A stretch of 54,166 nucleotides of DNA, from positions 1-54,166 of the forward strand of contig JAGTXO010000091.1 of assembly GCA_019448385.1 (NCBI GenBank), given 5' to 3'. Within the stretch, counting starts at the first letter, position 1; every line of letters starts with the position of its first letter. The notes under the pieces were generated by a model. The model was not told the origin of the DNA, ran no database searches, and worked only from the letters and a program-made list of their open reading frames with translations. Source of the stretch: Diacronema lutheri (Eukaryota > Haptophyta > Pavlovophyceae > Pavlovales > Pavlovaceae). The position numbers were made by a program, and so were the translations under genes. This document shows, piece by piece, positions 21,226-31,344 of the stretch.

Positions 21226-21271
21226 ACTAACGACGCTTACAGGCGGGTCAGCAGGAGGGGCGCGCACGGGG
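21226..21271 (-). mobile_element. 46-bp LINE 3'-tail fragment
   Basis: This 46-bp stretch matches the 3' end of the LINE at 10145-10190 (reads ACTAACGACGCTTACAGG on plus), then diverges. It is a severely truncated copy in minus orientation. No clear flanking repeat is seen. Confidence 0.7.
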
Positions 21272-21376
21272 TCGAGCCGTCCAACTTCGGGGCGAAGTTT
21301 GGGTTCCAAGTTAGTTCAGTTGTGCGCAAGTCTCCCTTCCCTCCTCCCAAATAAAGGCTTTTGAACAGCTGCGAGG

Positions 21377-22556
21377 CACCGTGGTCCCCGTCGGCGCGGC
21401 GCGCGCCGGCGCGGCCGTGCCGGCCGGCAGCTTCGAAACGCCGGCTGCCTTGACGACGCCTGCCTTTGCCATCCAGGCTGCGCCCTCGCGCTCTGCTGGC
21501 CGCGCTCCGCGCGCCCCGCCGCCCCTGCCCATCGACTGCGCCGGCACCGCGAACAACGTACTTTTCGCCCCGGTCGGTGGGTTTGGGGGTGGCGGGGCGC
21601 GCGCGCACGGCCGCACGAGCGACGGCGGCGTGGCCTTCTCTACGACGAAACCTTCGCTTGCGACGGCTGCGCCCTCGCGCTCTGCTGGCCGCGCTCCGCG
21701 CGCCCCGCCGCCCCTGCCCATCGACTGCGCCGGCACCGCGAACAACGTACTTTTCGCCCCGGTCGGTGGGTTTGGGGGTGGCGGGGCGCGCGCGCACGGC
21801 CGCACGAGCGACGGCGGCGTGGCCTTCTCTACGACGAAACCTTCGCTTGCGACGGCTGCGCCCTCGCGCTCTGATGGCCGCGTTCCGCGCGCCCCGCCGC
21901 CCCTGCCCATCGACTGCGCCGGCACCGCGAACAACGTACTTTTCGCCCCGGTCGGTGGGTTTGGAGGTGGCGGGGCGCGCGCGCACGGCCGCACGAGCGA
22001 CGGCGGCGTGGCCTTCTCTACGACGAAACCTTCGCTTGCGACGGCTGCGCCCTCGCGCTCTGCTGGCCGCGCTCCGCGCGCCCCGCCGCCCCTGCCCATC
22101 GACTGCGCCGGCACCGCGAACAACATACTTTTCGCCCCGGTCGGTGGGTTTGGGGGTGGCGGGGCGCGCGTGCGCGGCCACGCGGCCAGCATCGCGGCGC
22201 TTGCCACGCTGGCGGCGGGTGGCGGTGCGCTTCGCCGCGGCGACAGGGGGCTGCGACGCGGCGGGGAGGGCGGCGGCTCGCTGGCGGCGGGCGTCGCGCT
22301 CTGCAGCGGCGGCGGGCGGCTTGGCGACGTGGCAGGCGGCGGCTCGGGGGTGGCGGTCGTCGCCGACGATCTTCGGGCCTCGGCGTGCGCGTGCGCGTCG
22401 GCCGGTGGTGTGATTGACGGCAGCCACCGGTGCGGCGGCGCGCGGGCGGCGGCGCGCGGTGGCTAGGCGCGTGTGGGCCTTTGGGCCTGCTCCGCCTGGC
22501 GCCTCGCTGCGCACTTCCTGACCCCATCTGTTGACCCGTCGGAAAGCGTCGTTAGT
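21377..22556 (+). mobile_element. Retroelement copy A3 (1180 bp, inverted relative to A2)
   Basis: Same length (1180 bp), same 5' end (CACCGTGGTCCCC) and same 3' end (AAGCGTCGTTAGT) as A2, with only scattered substitutions. It contains four 189-bp units encoding the repeated PIDCAGTANN motif and the ARGG-stop end at 22466. It lies in plus orientation, so A2 and A3 form an inverted pair about 11 kb apart. No direct repeat flanks it. It ends 105 bp upstream of the next gene's first ATG. Confidence 0.72.
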
Positions 22557-22661
22557 ATTCTCAGCCCGACAGCCGTCCGAATTTCCGAGGACTTCGCTTC
22601 GGGTCCCCCTCCGACGGCGGTCCCGCCAGCCGACCCGCTCGGAGGCGGCGACGGCGGCGCG

Positions 22662-24548
22662 ATGCTCGTCGTGCTCGCCGCGTGGGCGGCGTTTTGCATC
22701 CTCGGCCCGGCGGGGTACGCGTATACCGCCGCGCTGCGCGGCATCGGGCTGCCGATAAGCTCGCCATGCGCGGGCGCGCTGTCCGTCGGCGCGTTCATCG
22801 CGTGGTGCCTTCTGCGAACGTTCCGCGCGGGCGCGTGCGCGTGGACAGTCGCGCTCTCCTCGCGAGCGCTCGAGCTGCACGCCGTCTGCGCGCTACTCTT
22901 TGGCTGCGCGCTGCTCCTCCGCGCGTCCTGCTGCCGGTGGCTACCGCTCTCCGTACCCGCGGGCGCGTACCTCGTCGCCCTCGTCGTGCTCCCCTCTCTG
23001 CTCGGCGACGGCGACGGCCCACGGCACGCGCTGGGCAGCGCGGTGGGTGGCGGGCCGGCCCGCCGCCGCATCGCCGCTTTCGGCTTGCACCGCGGCGCGG
23101 ACGTTGCCAACGCCTCGCGCGCGCACGTCGCGGCCTTGCGCCCGAACGGTGCAACTTCGCACATCGTCCTTGGGGGCGCGTGGGAGGCGCGCGCGTGGCT
23201 GCCGCGTGGCACGGGCGGCGACTCGGAGCTGCGCAGCCGGCAGCGCATGCACATCTGGTCCGATGGCCGCGTCGAGGGCGGGGGCGAATTGGGCTACGGC
23301 GCGGCGCAGATTGGCGACTCCGCGGTGCGTGCGCCCGCCGTGCAGCGACGCGCGAGCGACGTGGCCCGCGCGGTGGGCAGCGGTGCCGCATGCGCGCACC
23401 GCGCCTGCCACAGGGCGGCGCCGCCGCGCGCGCTGGGGCGCGCGGCGTCTCCCAGCGCGGCGTCTCCTCGCGCGCGCGCCGCGTGCGATGGGCGCTACGT
23501 GCGCACGCGCGTGGCGCCACCTTTTTTCAAAAACGGCACCGCTGCCTTCACCCGCCGCGCCGCCGCCGCGCCGTCGTCTCAGGCGCGCCGCTCGGCGCGC
23601 GCGCGCGCGCGCGCGCGCGCCCGCCCACCCACCTTCGACTTGCCCACCTTTTTGGTTTTTGTGTGGTTTTTGTCCCTTTTACCCCACCTTCGGCTTGCTC
23701 ACCTTTTTGGTTTTTGTGTGGTTTTATCCCTTTTGCCCGCGCCCGCTTCGCCACACGTCCGTCGTGCCGCGCCGCAGGTCGAGGGGGGCAGCCGGCACGT
23801 CACCGCCAGTGGGGCGCGCTTCACGCTGTCTGGCCGTTACGAGGCCACGTGTCTCGCATTCACAAAACGTTACGCCGCCGAGCCCGGCGGCGGGCTCGGC
23901 GACGCGCTCGGCGGCGCGCTCGTGGCGCAGCCGGCGCACGCCGACCCCGTCCAGCCGCTCAGCCGCGACCCGCCTACGTTTATCGACTTTGATGGCTGCG
24001 TCTCAACTGAAACCGTCGAGCTCGCCGGCGCGCCGGCCGCGCTGGCGCACGACACCACGTTCGGCACGGGCGTTGGCGCGGGCGCGGGCGTGCGCGTCAC
24101 CGGAACTTTCCGGAATCGCGCGACGGACGCGATCGGCCGTTTCGAGCTGCGCCTGCTCAGCGCCGACGGCGAGCCGCGCGCGCCGTCGTCGCATCGCGCG
24201 CGGCCTCCGCCCCGCGGCGCGGTCGACGTGGCGCGCGCGCGCGAGCACAGCGCGCGGCAGTCGGCGCGCGCCGCGGCGGGTGCGCGCGCTCCAGCGGGCG
24301 TCGACGATGGCGAAAGCGACGCCGCGGCGTTGGCATGGTACCAGCTGCTACGCGAGCCTTCGACGGGCGGCGGGCGCGGCGCCAAGCGGCGCAGCGTCGG
24401 CACGCTCGTCGGCTCGCTCGGCGTGCGCGCGGTTGTCGCGGGCTTGTTCGTTGCGTTTGCATGTGCGCTTGCGGGCCTCGCCGTCCTGCTCTGCGCGCTG
24501 CTCGCGCACAGCGGCGCGGACGAGCCGCCGCTGGGCGAGCGCGCGTGA
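22662..24548 (+). CDS. Predicted multi-pass membrane protein
   Basis: The frame starts at the first ATG after the retroelement (MLVVLAAWAAFCILG). A likely in-frame 453-bp intron at 23325-23777 (donor GTGCGT, acceptor CGCAG) removes low-complexity sequence and a duplicated T-rich block, leaving 477 residues. The first ~125 residues contain about four hydrophobic helices. A soluble part follows (HIVLGGAWEARAWLP, MHIWSDGRVEGGGELGYG). After the intron comes RFTLSGRYEATCLAFTKRY, and a single helix lies near the C-terminus (VRAVVAGLFVAFACALAGLA). No family is recognised. Both the start and the intron are inferred. Confidence 0.5.
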   Translation: MLVVLAAWAAFCILGPAGYAYTAALRGIGLPISSPCAGALSVGAFIAWCLLRTFRAGACAWTVALSSRALELHAVCALLFGCALLLRASCCRWLPLSVPAGAYLVALVVLPSLLGDGDGPRHALGSAVGGGPARRRIAAFGLHRGADVANASRAHVAALRPNGATSHIVLGGAWEARAWLPRGTGGDSELRSRQRMHIWSDGRVEGGGELGYGAAQIGDSAVRAPAVQRRASDVARAVGSGAACAHRACHRAAPPRALGRAASPSAASPRARAACDGRYVRTRVAPPFFKNGTAAFTRRAAAAPSSQARRSARARARARARPPTFDLPTFLVFVWFLSLLPHLRLAHLFGFCVVLSLLPAPASPHVRRAAPQVEGGSRHVTASGARFTLSGRYEATCLAFTKRYAAEPGGGLGDALGGALVAQPAHADPVQPLSRDPPTFIDFDGCVSTETVELAGAPAALAHDTTFGTGVGAGAGVRVTGTFRNRATDAIGRFELRLLSADGEPRAPSSHRARPPPRGAVDVARAREHSARQSARAAAGARAPAGVDDGESDAAALAWYQLLREPSTGGGRGAKRRSVGTLVGSLGVRAVVAGLFVAFACALAGLAVLLCALLAHSGADEPPLGERA

Positions 24549-24814
24549 GACTCCCCTTGCCTCCCCCCCACCCCCACCCATCCCCACCTCTCTCCACGGG
24601 GCCCAAATTTCAATTCAGCTAGTGTGTTACACAGGCACCTGCAGTACGGACGGTGCCCGACCGAGCGTGCTGTGCTGCGTGCGTCGTCATCGGCGCACGC
24701 AGCATGCTCGGCACCGTGCGCCCAGCCTCCACGCGCGCGCGCCACCCCGCCCGTACGCCGTGCACATCCGCCGGGCGGTGGGCACCGATGTGCGCGCGGG
24801 CGCTCGACGCGGGG
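24549..24814. other. Convergent intergenic region
   Basis: 266 bp between the stop codons of the membrane protein and the lipoxygenase-like frame. No gene or notable repeat is seen. Confidence 0.5.
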
Positions 24815-25927
24815 CTAGACGGTGACGGCGATCTTGAGGTCAATGGGATCGAGCGCCGGCGCCGACATCGGCCGTAGCTCGATGCCGTGCGCCACTTTGA
24901 AGCCGCTCACCTCGGTGTGCAGGCGCCAGAGGCGCGCCATGTACCGCTTGAGGATGCTCGGATCGCAGTCCGGCAGGAGGAAGCGCTGGAAGTCCTTGGG
25001 GTCCGCCTGGTAGAGCGACGGCGCGTGCTTGGAGGTGAGCCCTTGGATGTACTGCACGGCCACGCGCTGCTGCTTGCTCGGCTGAAGCGAAGCGAGGTCC
25101 TTGAGGCTGCCGTGCGCGGGCACGCTGACGAAGCCCGCGTCGTACGCGAGGAGCGAGTCGGCCGTGTTGCCCGTCTGCTCGTGCTGCGCCGTGACGGCAA
25201 ACATGAAGCGCGACGTCATCGAGCGGAGCGTCGCGCGCGTCGCGCACGTGGGCGGCGGCGGGTTCGGGCACGTCTTCTTGGGGAAGAGGTCGTGGTAGCT
25301 CTTGAAGAAGGCCTGCAGGCCCGCGTCCGCCGCGACGTCCTTGTCCGTCGGCCAGTACTCGTCCATGTAGTCGTCGGCGAGCTTGTCGAATATGTACGAG
25401 AGCTTCTCGGCAAAATGGCCATATGGGTACGCCTCGGCGGAGAGGCCGGCGGTGCCCTTGCGCTTGAGCTGGTCGGCGAACGACTCCATCCGCCAGCGCT
25501 TGGTCCACTCGCGCACCATCATCTTGACGCCCTCGGGCTGGAAGCCGCCAAAGCGCTCGAGGATCGCACCGTCGTTGGCAATCGACAGGTTGGCGCCAAA
25601 CGTGACGGCGAGCGACGCGATCGTGAACGGCGAGAGCAGGCGGCGGAAGGGGTGGTCGGCGTCCATCTCGCGGATGCATGTCGTGACGAGCGCCGCGTCG
25701 AGGTAGTGCGCGTGCACCGTGTGCGGCCCGCCGACCGCCTCGTAGACGCCGCCTGAGCGGAAGACATAGAGCGCGCCCGCAAACTCCGGGTCGGACGGCG
25801 TGTACGCCGTGCCCTGCAGCACGATCTTGGTCACGTGCTTCAGGTCGTCGGTCAAGTACATGGCGCCGCCGTACGTGCGGTAGCCCGGGCGCATCGGCCG
25901 CGCCTCCATGAAGGACAGGTCGGAGAC
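24815..25927 (-). CDS. Lipoxygenase-like catalytic domain
   Basis: The frame continues after an in-frame TAA at 25928-25930; its first ATG is 25909. It matches the lipoxygenase catalytic domain. GPHTVHAHYLD...R...DHPFRRLLSP has the two iron-ligand histidines five residues apart and spaced to the R and HP exactly as in plant enzymes. PYGHFAEKLSYIFDKLADDY, then YWPTDKDV..DAGLQAFF, and the third-ligand helix MFAVTAQHEQTGN follow. The chain ends in Val, as the metal-binding terminal carboxylate requires. Lipoxygenases oxygenate polyunsaturated fatty acids. The residue four after the third His is Gly rather than the usual Asn/His, and Asn is one further on. The N-terminal half is encoded upstream of the TAA. 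Confidence 0.65.
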   Translation of the reverse strand, partial: VSDLSFMEARPMRPGYRTYGGAMYLTDDLKHVTKIVLQGTAYTPSDPEFAGALYVFRSGGVYEAVGGPHTVHAHYLDAALVTTCIREMDADHPFRRLLSPFTIASLAVTFGANLSIANDGAILERFGGFQPEGVKMMVREWTKRWRMESFADQLKRKGTAGLSAEAYPYGHFAEKLSYIFDKLADDYMDEYWPTDKDVAADAGLQAFFKSYHDLFPKKTCPNPPPPTCATRATLRSMTSRFMFAVTAQHEQTGNTADSLLAYDAGFVSVPAHGSLKDLASLQPSKQQRVAVQYIQGLTSKHAPSLYQADPKDFQRFLLPDCDPSILKRYMARLWRLHTEVSGFKVAHGIELRPMSAPALDPIDLKIAVTV

Positions 25928-26826
25928 TTAGCCGGGACCGCTCGGGTTCTTCTCGAGGAAGAGCGCGCCGTAGCCCGACGTGACCCAGTGGATCGCGCCG
26001 CCCTCGGACGTGTGGTCAAAGCCGGCGGGGAGCTCGTACCCGTTGAAGACGCCCAGCTTCGTGAACGTATCGCGCACGAGGTGCAAATACTCCTCCTTGT
26101 GGAAGCGTGGGCCGTGCGTGTCGGGCAGCGGGAAGCTGCTCGGCGGGCGCGGCGGGCGCGGCGGGCGCGTGTGGGCACGCGTGGGCGCGCGAACCACATG
26201 CGAGCGTTGCACGTGCGTTGCGCGCGCGCGAGCTGTGTGCGCGCGCGCGCCTCGTGTTGAGCGTGCGGAAGATCTTCTCGAAGAAGCGCATGTTTGACTG
26301 TGGGATCCAACCGTCGTAGTCGCCCTGCGCGGCGCGGCAGCAGCGCGAGCGCGCGGCGTGAGGGTCGCGCACGGCGTGAGGGGCGGCGTTCGGTGCGCGA
26401 GCCGGAGCGCGAGGACGCACGCGCGCGCACGAGGCCGTGGACGAAGTCCTCGCCGAGCGCAGACGAGAGGTACTCGTTCTTGATACGCGAGTGCTGCATC
26501 TCTTCGTGGTGCTTGGGCAGGTGCTTGTTGACGAGCGAGTCGTGGTCGGTCAGGCCGCCGATCGTGAGCACGTGCGCGAGCAGCGCCGTCCAGTGGTCCA
26601 TGCCGTTGAGGCAGAGGCGCAGGTGAGTCATGTTGCCGCGGTGCGAGTGCATCGCCGAGTGCGAGAAGTAGCACCACGGCCAGTAGAAGGGCATCTTGCA
26701 AAGGCAGATGAAGACGGCGAGCCAAGAGATGTCGGACCACGCGATCGGCTGCACCGGCTTGTCCGTCCGGTTCTTGTACGCTACCCACCGGCCCGAGTCC
26801 TTGGAGGCGTTCGTCTTGATCTGCAT
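25928..26826 (-). CDS. N-terminal part of the lipoxygenase-like locus, ends at an in-frame TAA
   Basis: Three exons (26826-26431, 26324-26251, 26135-25928) give 225 residues. The first intron is 106 bp GT-AG and the second 115 bp GC-AG. ATG 26826 begins MQIKTNASKDSGRWVAY. Open sequence continues upstream for about 40 codons without an ATG (LRSTAHFPHHEPVGSL), so an upstream exon may be missing. The content includes KMPFYWPWCYFSHSAMHSH and HWTALLAHVLTIGGLTDHD, which I cannot assign to a domain. The stop TAA is followed in the same frame by lipoxygenase sequence. One gene broken by a stop, a sequence error or an unrecognised intron is therefore more likely than two genes. A retroelement array begins about 130 bp upstream. 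Confidence 0.5.
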
Positions 26827-26961
26827 AAGGCTACCGACGGGCTCGTGGTGAGGAAAGTGCGCGGTTGAGCGGAGCGCGTCCTTGCCGAGGCGGAGCGCGC
26901 TCTTTGCGTCCGTGACGTGACGACGCTCGCCCGAAACGTTTCACCCCCGACCTCGCCCCCA

Positions 26962-26973
26962 AACGAAAATAAT
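26962..26973. repeat. 12-bp direct repeat AACGAAAATAAT (outer left copy)
   Basis: Identical copies lie at 26962-26973, 27137-27148 and 28405-28416. A one-mismatch copy lies at 27007-27018. They occur at each junction of the D-element array. Confidence 0.85.
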
Positions 26974-27006
26974 ACTAACGGCGCTTACGTCAGGACAGCG
27001 GGGTCA
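26974..27006 (-). mobile_element. Retroelement copy D1 (33-bp tail)
   Basis: A minus-oriented tail reading ACTAACGGCGCTTACG on plus, truncated after 33 bp and bracketed by the 12-bp repeat. Confidence 0.7.
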
Positions 27007-27018
27007 AACGAAAAGAAT

Positions 27019-27136
27019 ACTAACGGCGCTTACGTCAGGACAGCGGGGTCAGCACCAGCTGCGGGGGAATCGAGTAGCCACCAATGTCGTCGATCCCCGC
27101 GCGTCCCGGTCACCAGCGAGCGGGCAGCGAGGCCCA
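27019..27136 (-). mobile_element. Retroelement copy D2 (118-bp tail)
   Basis: Minus-oriented, same terminus as D1, extending 118 bp into the D 3' UTR and bracketed by the 12-bp repeat. Confidence 0.7.
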
Positions 27137-27148
27137 AACGAAAATAAT

Positions 27149-28404
27149 ACTACTAACGGCGCTTACATACTAACGACGCTTTCCGACGGGTCAACAGATG
27201 GGGCTTACATCAGGACAGCGGGGTCAGCACCAGCTGCGGGGGAATCGAGTAGCCACCAATGTCGTCGATCCCCGCGCATCCCGGTCACCAGCGAGCGGAC
27301 AGCGAGGCCCGACGGGCCCAAAGGGCCCGCACGTGCCTAACCGCCGCGCGCTGCCGGTCGCGTGCCGCCGCCCGCGTGCAGGCGATACACGCCGCCCAGG
27401 TCACCGCACGTGTCAGCGCCCGCTTCCGCCGCCCGGTCGGCCGCACGACGCGACGCCGCCCCTGCGCGCACCACCGGTGCCGCGAAGACCTCCCGGCCGC
27501 TGCCGGGCGCCACGCCACCGAGGCCGCCCAACCCCACCGGCGGAGCGCAGCACAACCCCGAGCACACCACACCGCCGCCGCCCGTGCAGCCGCGCCCGCG
27601 CGCCCCGCCGCTCCCAAACCCATCGACGGCGGCGAAATGTGTGTGTTTCGTGGTGCCGGCGCAGTCGATGGGCAGGGGCGGCGAAGCGCGCGGAGCGCGG
27701 TCGCCAGAGCACGAGGACGCAGCCGTCGCGATAGAAGAAGAAGTCGTCGTCGAGCACACCACGCCGCCGCCGCCCGTGCAGCCGCGCCCGCGCGCCCCGC
27801 CGCTCCCAAACCCATCGACGGCGGCGAAATGTGTGTGTTTCGTGGTGCCGGCGCAGTCGATGGGCAGGGGCGGCGAAGCGCGCGGAGCGCGGTCGCCAGA
27901 GCACGAGGACGCAGCCGTCGCGATAGAAGAAGAAGTCGTCGTCGAGCACACCACGCCGCCGCCGCCCGTGCAGCCGCGCCCGCGCGCCCCGCCGCTCCCA
28001 AACCCATCGACGGCGGCGAAATGTGTGTGTTTCGTGGTGCCGGCGCAGTCGATGGGCAGGGGCGGCGAAGCGCGCGGAGCGCGGTCGCCAGAGCACGAGG
28101 ACGCAGCCGTCGCGATAGAAGAAGAAGTCGTCGTCGAGCACACCACGCCGCCGCCGCCCGTGCAGCCGCGCCCGCGCGCCCCGCCGCTCCCAAACCCATC
28201 GACGGCGGCGAAATGTGTGTGTTTCGTGGTGCCGGCGCAGTCGATGGGCAGGGGCGGCGAAGCGCGCGGAGCGCGGTCGCTAGAGCGCGAGGACGCCGTT
28301 GTCGCAAGCAACATCATCGGCCCGAAGCCGCCGGCCGGCGGCGCGGACGCGCGCACGCGCGTCGCGCTCACCACGTCGGTTACCGTCTAGTTGGTCAACT
28401 TCTT
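27149..28404 (-). mobile_element. Retroelement copy D3 with 192-bp internal repeats
   Basis: Longest copy of the D family, minus sense. Its frame (about 28374-27337) contains four tandem 192-bp (64-codon) units with anchors at 27659, 27851, 28043 and 28235. They encode APRASPPLPIDCAGTTKHTHF, a diverged version of the A-family motif. The frame stops before a 3' UTR ending TAAGCGCCGTTAGT. A 35-bp A-type tail is inserted at 27169-27203. The array is bounded by the 12-bp repeat at 28405-28416. Confidence 0.7.
27162..27210 (-). mobile_element. 35-bp A-type tail nested in D3 with 7-bp target duplication
   Basis: CTTACAT at 27162-27168 and again at 27204-27210 flanks 35 bp. That insert is the minus-oriented A-family 3' end (ACTAACGACGCTTTCCGACG onward). 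Removing it and one repeat restores the uninterrupted D tail. Confidence 0.8.
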
Positions 28405-28513
28405 AACGAAAATAATGCCGGTTTTCGCCCCGATGCGGCGATGCCCGCCGCGGGGAGGGGGAGAAGGGGGCAATGTTCCCGGACGCGTCAGCTACCCACT
28501 CCTCAGATCAGAA

Positions 28514-31201
28514 TCACTGTACAAGGCACTCACACGCGCCCGAGTCGTCGCGCCTGGTGCGCACCGCCGTCCGTCCGACGCCGCTCGCCTTGAGCTCGGC
28601 AGCGACGCTCTGCACCGCCGCCTTGCACCACGCGTGCTCCTTGACTTCGGCGAGCGTGATGCGCTTCGCCGGGTCGCCCACGAGCGCGCGCGCGATCAAG
28701 TCCTTGGCGTCGGCGGAGACGGCCCTCCACTCGCGCTCCGGGAAGGCGTACTGCGCGGCGGCCACCTTGCGCAGCAGCTCGTCCTCCTCGTCGGCGGCGA
28801 AGGGCGCGCAGCCGGAGAGCAGCACGTAGAGCAGCACGCCCAAGCTCCACACGTCCGATGGCTTCCCGTACGCGACTCCCGGCGTTTCGGCCGTTACATC
28901 GTACCAGGACAAGATCTCCGGCGCCACGTAGTCCGGCGTGCCGCACAGGCCAGTGAGCTGCGCGTCGGCGGACCAAATGCCCGCGTACCCAAAGTCAATC
29001 ACCTTTATATCTGTCGGTATGCGCTCCTTGCCCTCGACTGCGCGGCGACGGCAGCGGCGACGGCAGCGGCAGAGGCGGCAACGTCGGCGTCGGCGGGGGG
29101 CGCGATGGTGGTTGGGAGAGAGGTAAGGGGAAGGGGGGCGGAGGGGCAGGGGGCACGGAGGAGGGCGCGATGGTGGTTGGGAGAGAGGAAAGGGGAGGGG
29201 GGGCGGAGGGGCAGGGGGCACGGCGGAGGGCGCGATGGTGGTTGGGAGAGAGGAAAGGGGAGGGGGGGCGGAGGGGCAGGGGGCACGGCGGAGGGCGCGA
29301 TGGTGGTTGGGAGAGAGGAAAGGGGAGGGGGGCGGAGGGGCAGGGGGCACGGCGGAGGGCGCGATGGTGGTTGGGAGAGAGGAAAGGGGAGGGGGGGCGG
29401 AGAGGCAGGGGGCACGGCGGATGGCGCGATGGTGGTTGGGAGAGAGGAAAGGGGAAGGGAAGCGGAGGGGCAGGGGGCACGGCGGAGGGCGCGATGGTGG
29501 TTGGGAGAGAGGAAAGGGGAGGGGGGCGGAGGGGCAGGGGGCACGGCGGAGGGCGCGATGGTGGTTGGGAGCGAGGAAAGGGGAGGGGGGCGGAGGGGCA
29601 GGGGGCACGGAGGAGGGCACGCGGGTCACGTCGGGCCGGCGCACAGCGGCAGCGGCCAGAGCGCGCGCATGCGCCCCTCGGCCCTGTGCGCACGTCGCGC
29701 CGGACCCGTCGCCCGGACCCGTCGCCCGGACCCGTCGCCCGGACCCATCGCCCGGACCGCCGGCAGCCAGACGCGGCTGCGCGCGCGCCACGCCCGCGCG
29801 CGGCCTGCGCCCGGCGTGGCACAGGCCGTCCGTCTCCGGCACGCACGCACGCCCCCACCCGACCGACCTGCCGCGCCGCGCCGCGCCGCGCCGCGCCACG
29901 CCACGGAGCGCCTGCCGCGCCGCGCCGCGCCGCGCCGCGCCACGCCACGGGGCGCCTGCCATCGCACACCGCAGAGCGGCGCGCCACGCCACGGAGCGCC
30001 TGCCATCGCACACCGCAGAGCGGCGCGCATCACGCACGCGTCGCAATGCGCGCGGCACGCCGGCGCCCGGGGGCTGCCCACGTGCGGCCCGCGCGCCCAC
30101 CGCGCGCGAGAGCGGCGCGCGAACCGAAAAGAATGTTCTCCGGTTTTAAATCGCGGTGCACGACGTCGCGCGCGTGCAGGAAGTCGACGGCGGCGACGAG
30201 CCGCGCGAAGACGACGGCGGCCTCGGGCTCCGGGAACGAGCCAACCTCGACGATCTTTTCGAAGAGCTCGCCACCATTCAGCAGCTCCATCGACAAATAC
30301 CTGCGCGACGAATCGCAAGGGCCGCACGGCGCCGAGGCCGCACCGTCACGACACGCGCGCGCGCCGCGCCACCGGGCCGCCCGGCGCGGTTCAAGAGGGG
30401 GGCAGGCTCGCGCGACGAGCGCGGCCCACCACTCGTCGCCGTGCCGGCATTCGTCGCCCACGCACGTGCTCTGCGTGTTTTCCCGCACGCGCGCGCACGC
30501 GCGCGCACGCGCGCGCCCTTCCCCCCCCCCCCCCCCCCCTTCCGGGGGGGCCGCCGTCCGCCGTCCGCCGTGCGCTGGCATGCCCTGCCCCAACGGCGAG
30601 CGTGGCCGCACATCCTTCGCACGAGCGCGCGCGCGCAGCTTCGCATCGACGGCGACGCCGCGCACGCGCCCATCCGCCGCGCGTTCCGCCGCCACAGCGT
30701 CGGCGCTCGCCTCCCGCCATCGCCGCGCCGGCGCCCCGAGCCGAGGGCCGAGCGGGACGGCCGCTTGCTCGCGCTGGCCGGCGCGCACGTGCGCGAGTGC
30801 TGTATCGCAACATCCCGTCCGTGGCCCCTGAGCGCACGTTCCGCCCACGCCTTGTGCGCGGCGGCCGGCGCGAGCTGCGCGCACGTTCGGTCGGGGGTCG
30901 TCACGACCTCCTTCAGTTTGACGACGTACGGGTGCTCGAGCATGCGGAGGATCTTGACCTCCTGCTCGAGCGCGACCAGGTTCTCGTCGTCGTTGAGTGA
31001 TTCGTTCTCCACCACCTTGAGCGCGAAACGCTTGCCCGTGCCGAGCGATTCTGCGGCGCGCACGGTCGAGAACCGGCCAAACCCGAGCTCGCTGCCCATC
31101 TTGTACAGCTCGGAGATGTCACCGCAGACGACGTCCGAGAGCGCGCGCACGCGCTTTTGCACACCCATCATCAGCTGCACCTCGCCGGGCTCCACGGGCA
31201 T
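28514..31201 (-). CDS. CaMK-type serine/threonine protein kinase
   Basis: Three exons (31201-30885, 30300-30125, 29037-28514) give 338 residues; the introns are 584 and 1087 bp, both GT-AG. The start is the first ATG (MPVEPGEVQLMMGVQKR), since the longer frame begins with GTG. Kinase landmarks in order: the Gly loop GFGRFSTV, FALKVVENE (VAIK lysine), ELLNGGELFEKIVE, HRDLKPENILF, KVIDFGYAG (DFG), CGTPDYVAPE, DVWSLGVLLYVLL and the HAWCK end of the C-lobe. The sequence around ELF and CGTPDYVAPE points to the CAMK group. No EF-hands or clear calmodulin-binding tail is seen. It ends shortly after the lobe with CECLVQ. It is divergent from the Cys-rich gene with a 143-bp shared upstream region. Confidence 0.9.
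29104..29620 (-). repeat. 64-65-bp minisatellite in the kinase intron
   Basis: Eight copies of a purine-rich unit beginning GATGGTGGTTGGGAG, at about 29104, 29169, 29234, 29299, 29363, 29428, 29493 and 29557, inside intron 29038-30124. A GACCCGTCGCCCG repeat follows near 29703-29758. Confidence 0.92.
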
Positions 31202-31344
31202 GGCAACAGGACGCCCCACCCCGACCTCGACGAACGCGGCCGTGGTGGGTGACCCAAAAGGAGGAGGGGGAGAGGGTCCACCCCTCTTATACGAATTTTC
31301 ATCGAAAGGCGCCACTTTTGAGCTTTGAGCAGTTGTACATCACG

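Noticed and set aside
25928-25942. A 12-bp GTCCCGGCTAAG 'intron' that would remove the TAA
   Set aside because: Begins GT, ends AG and fits the phase, but is far too short compared with the 80-1942 bp introns here.
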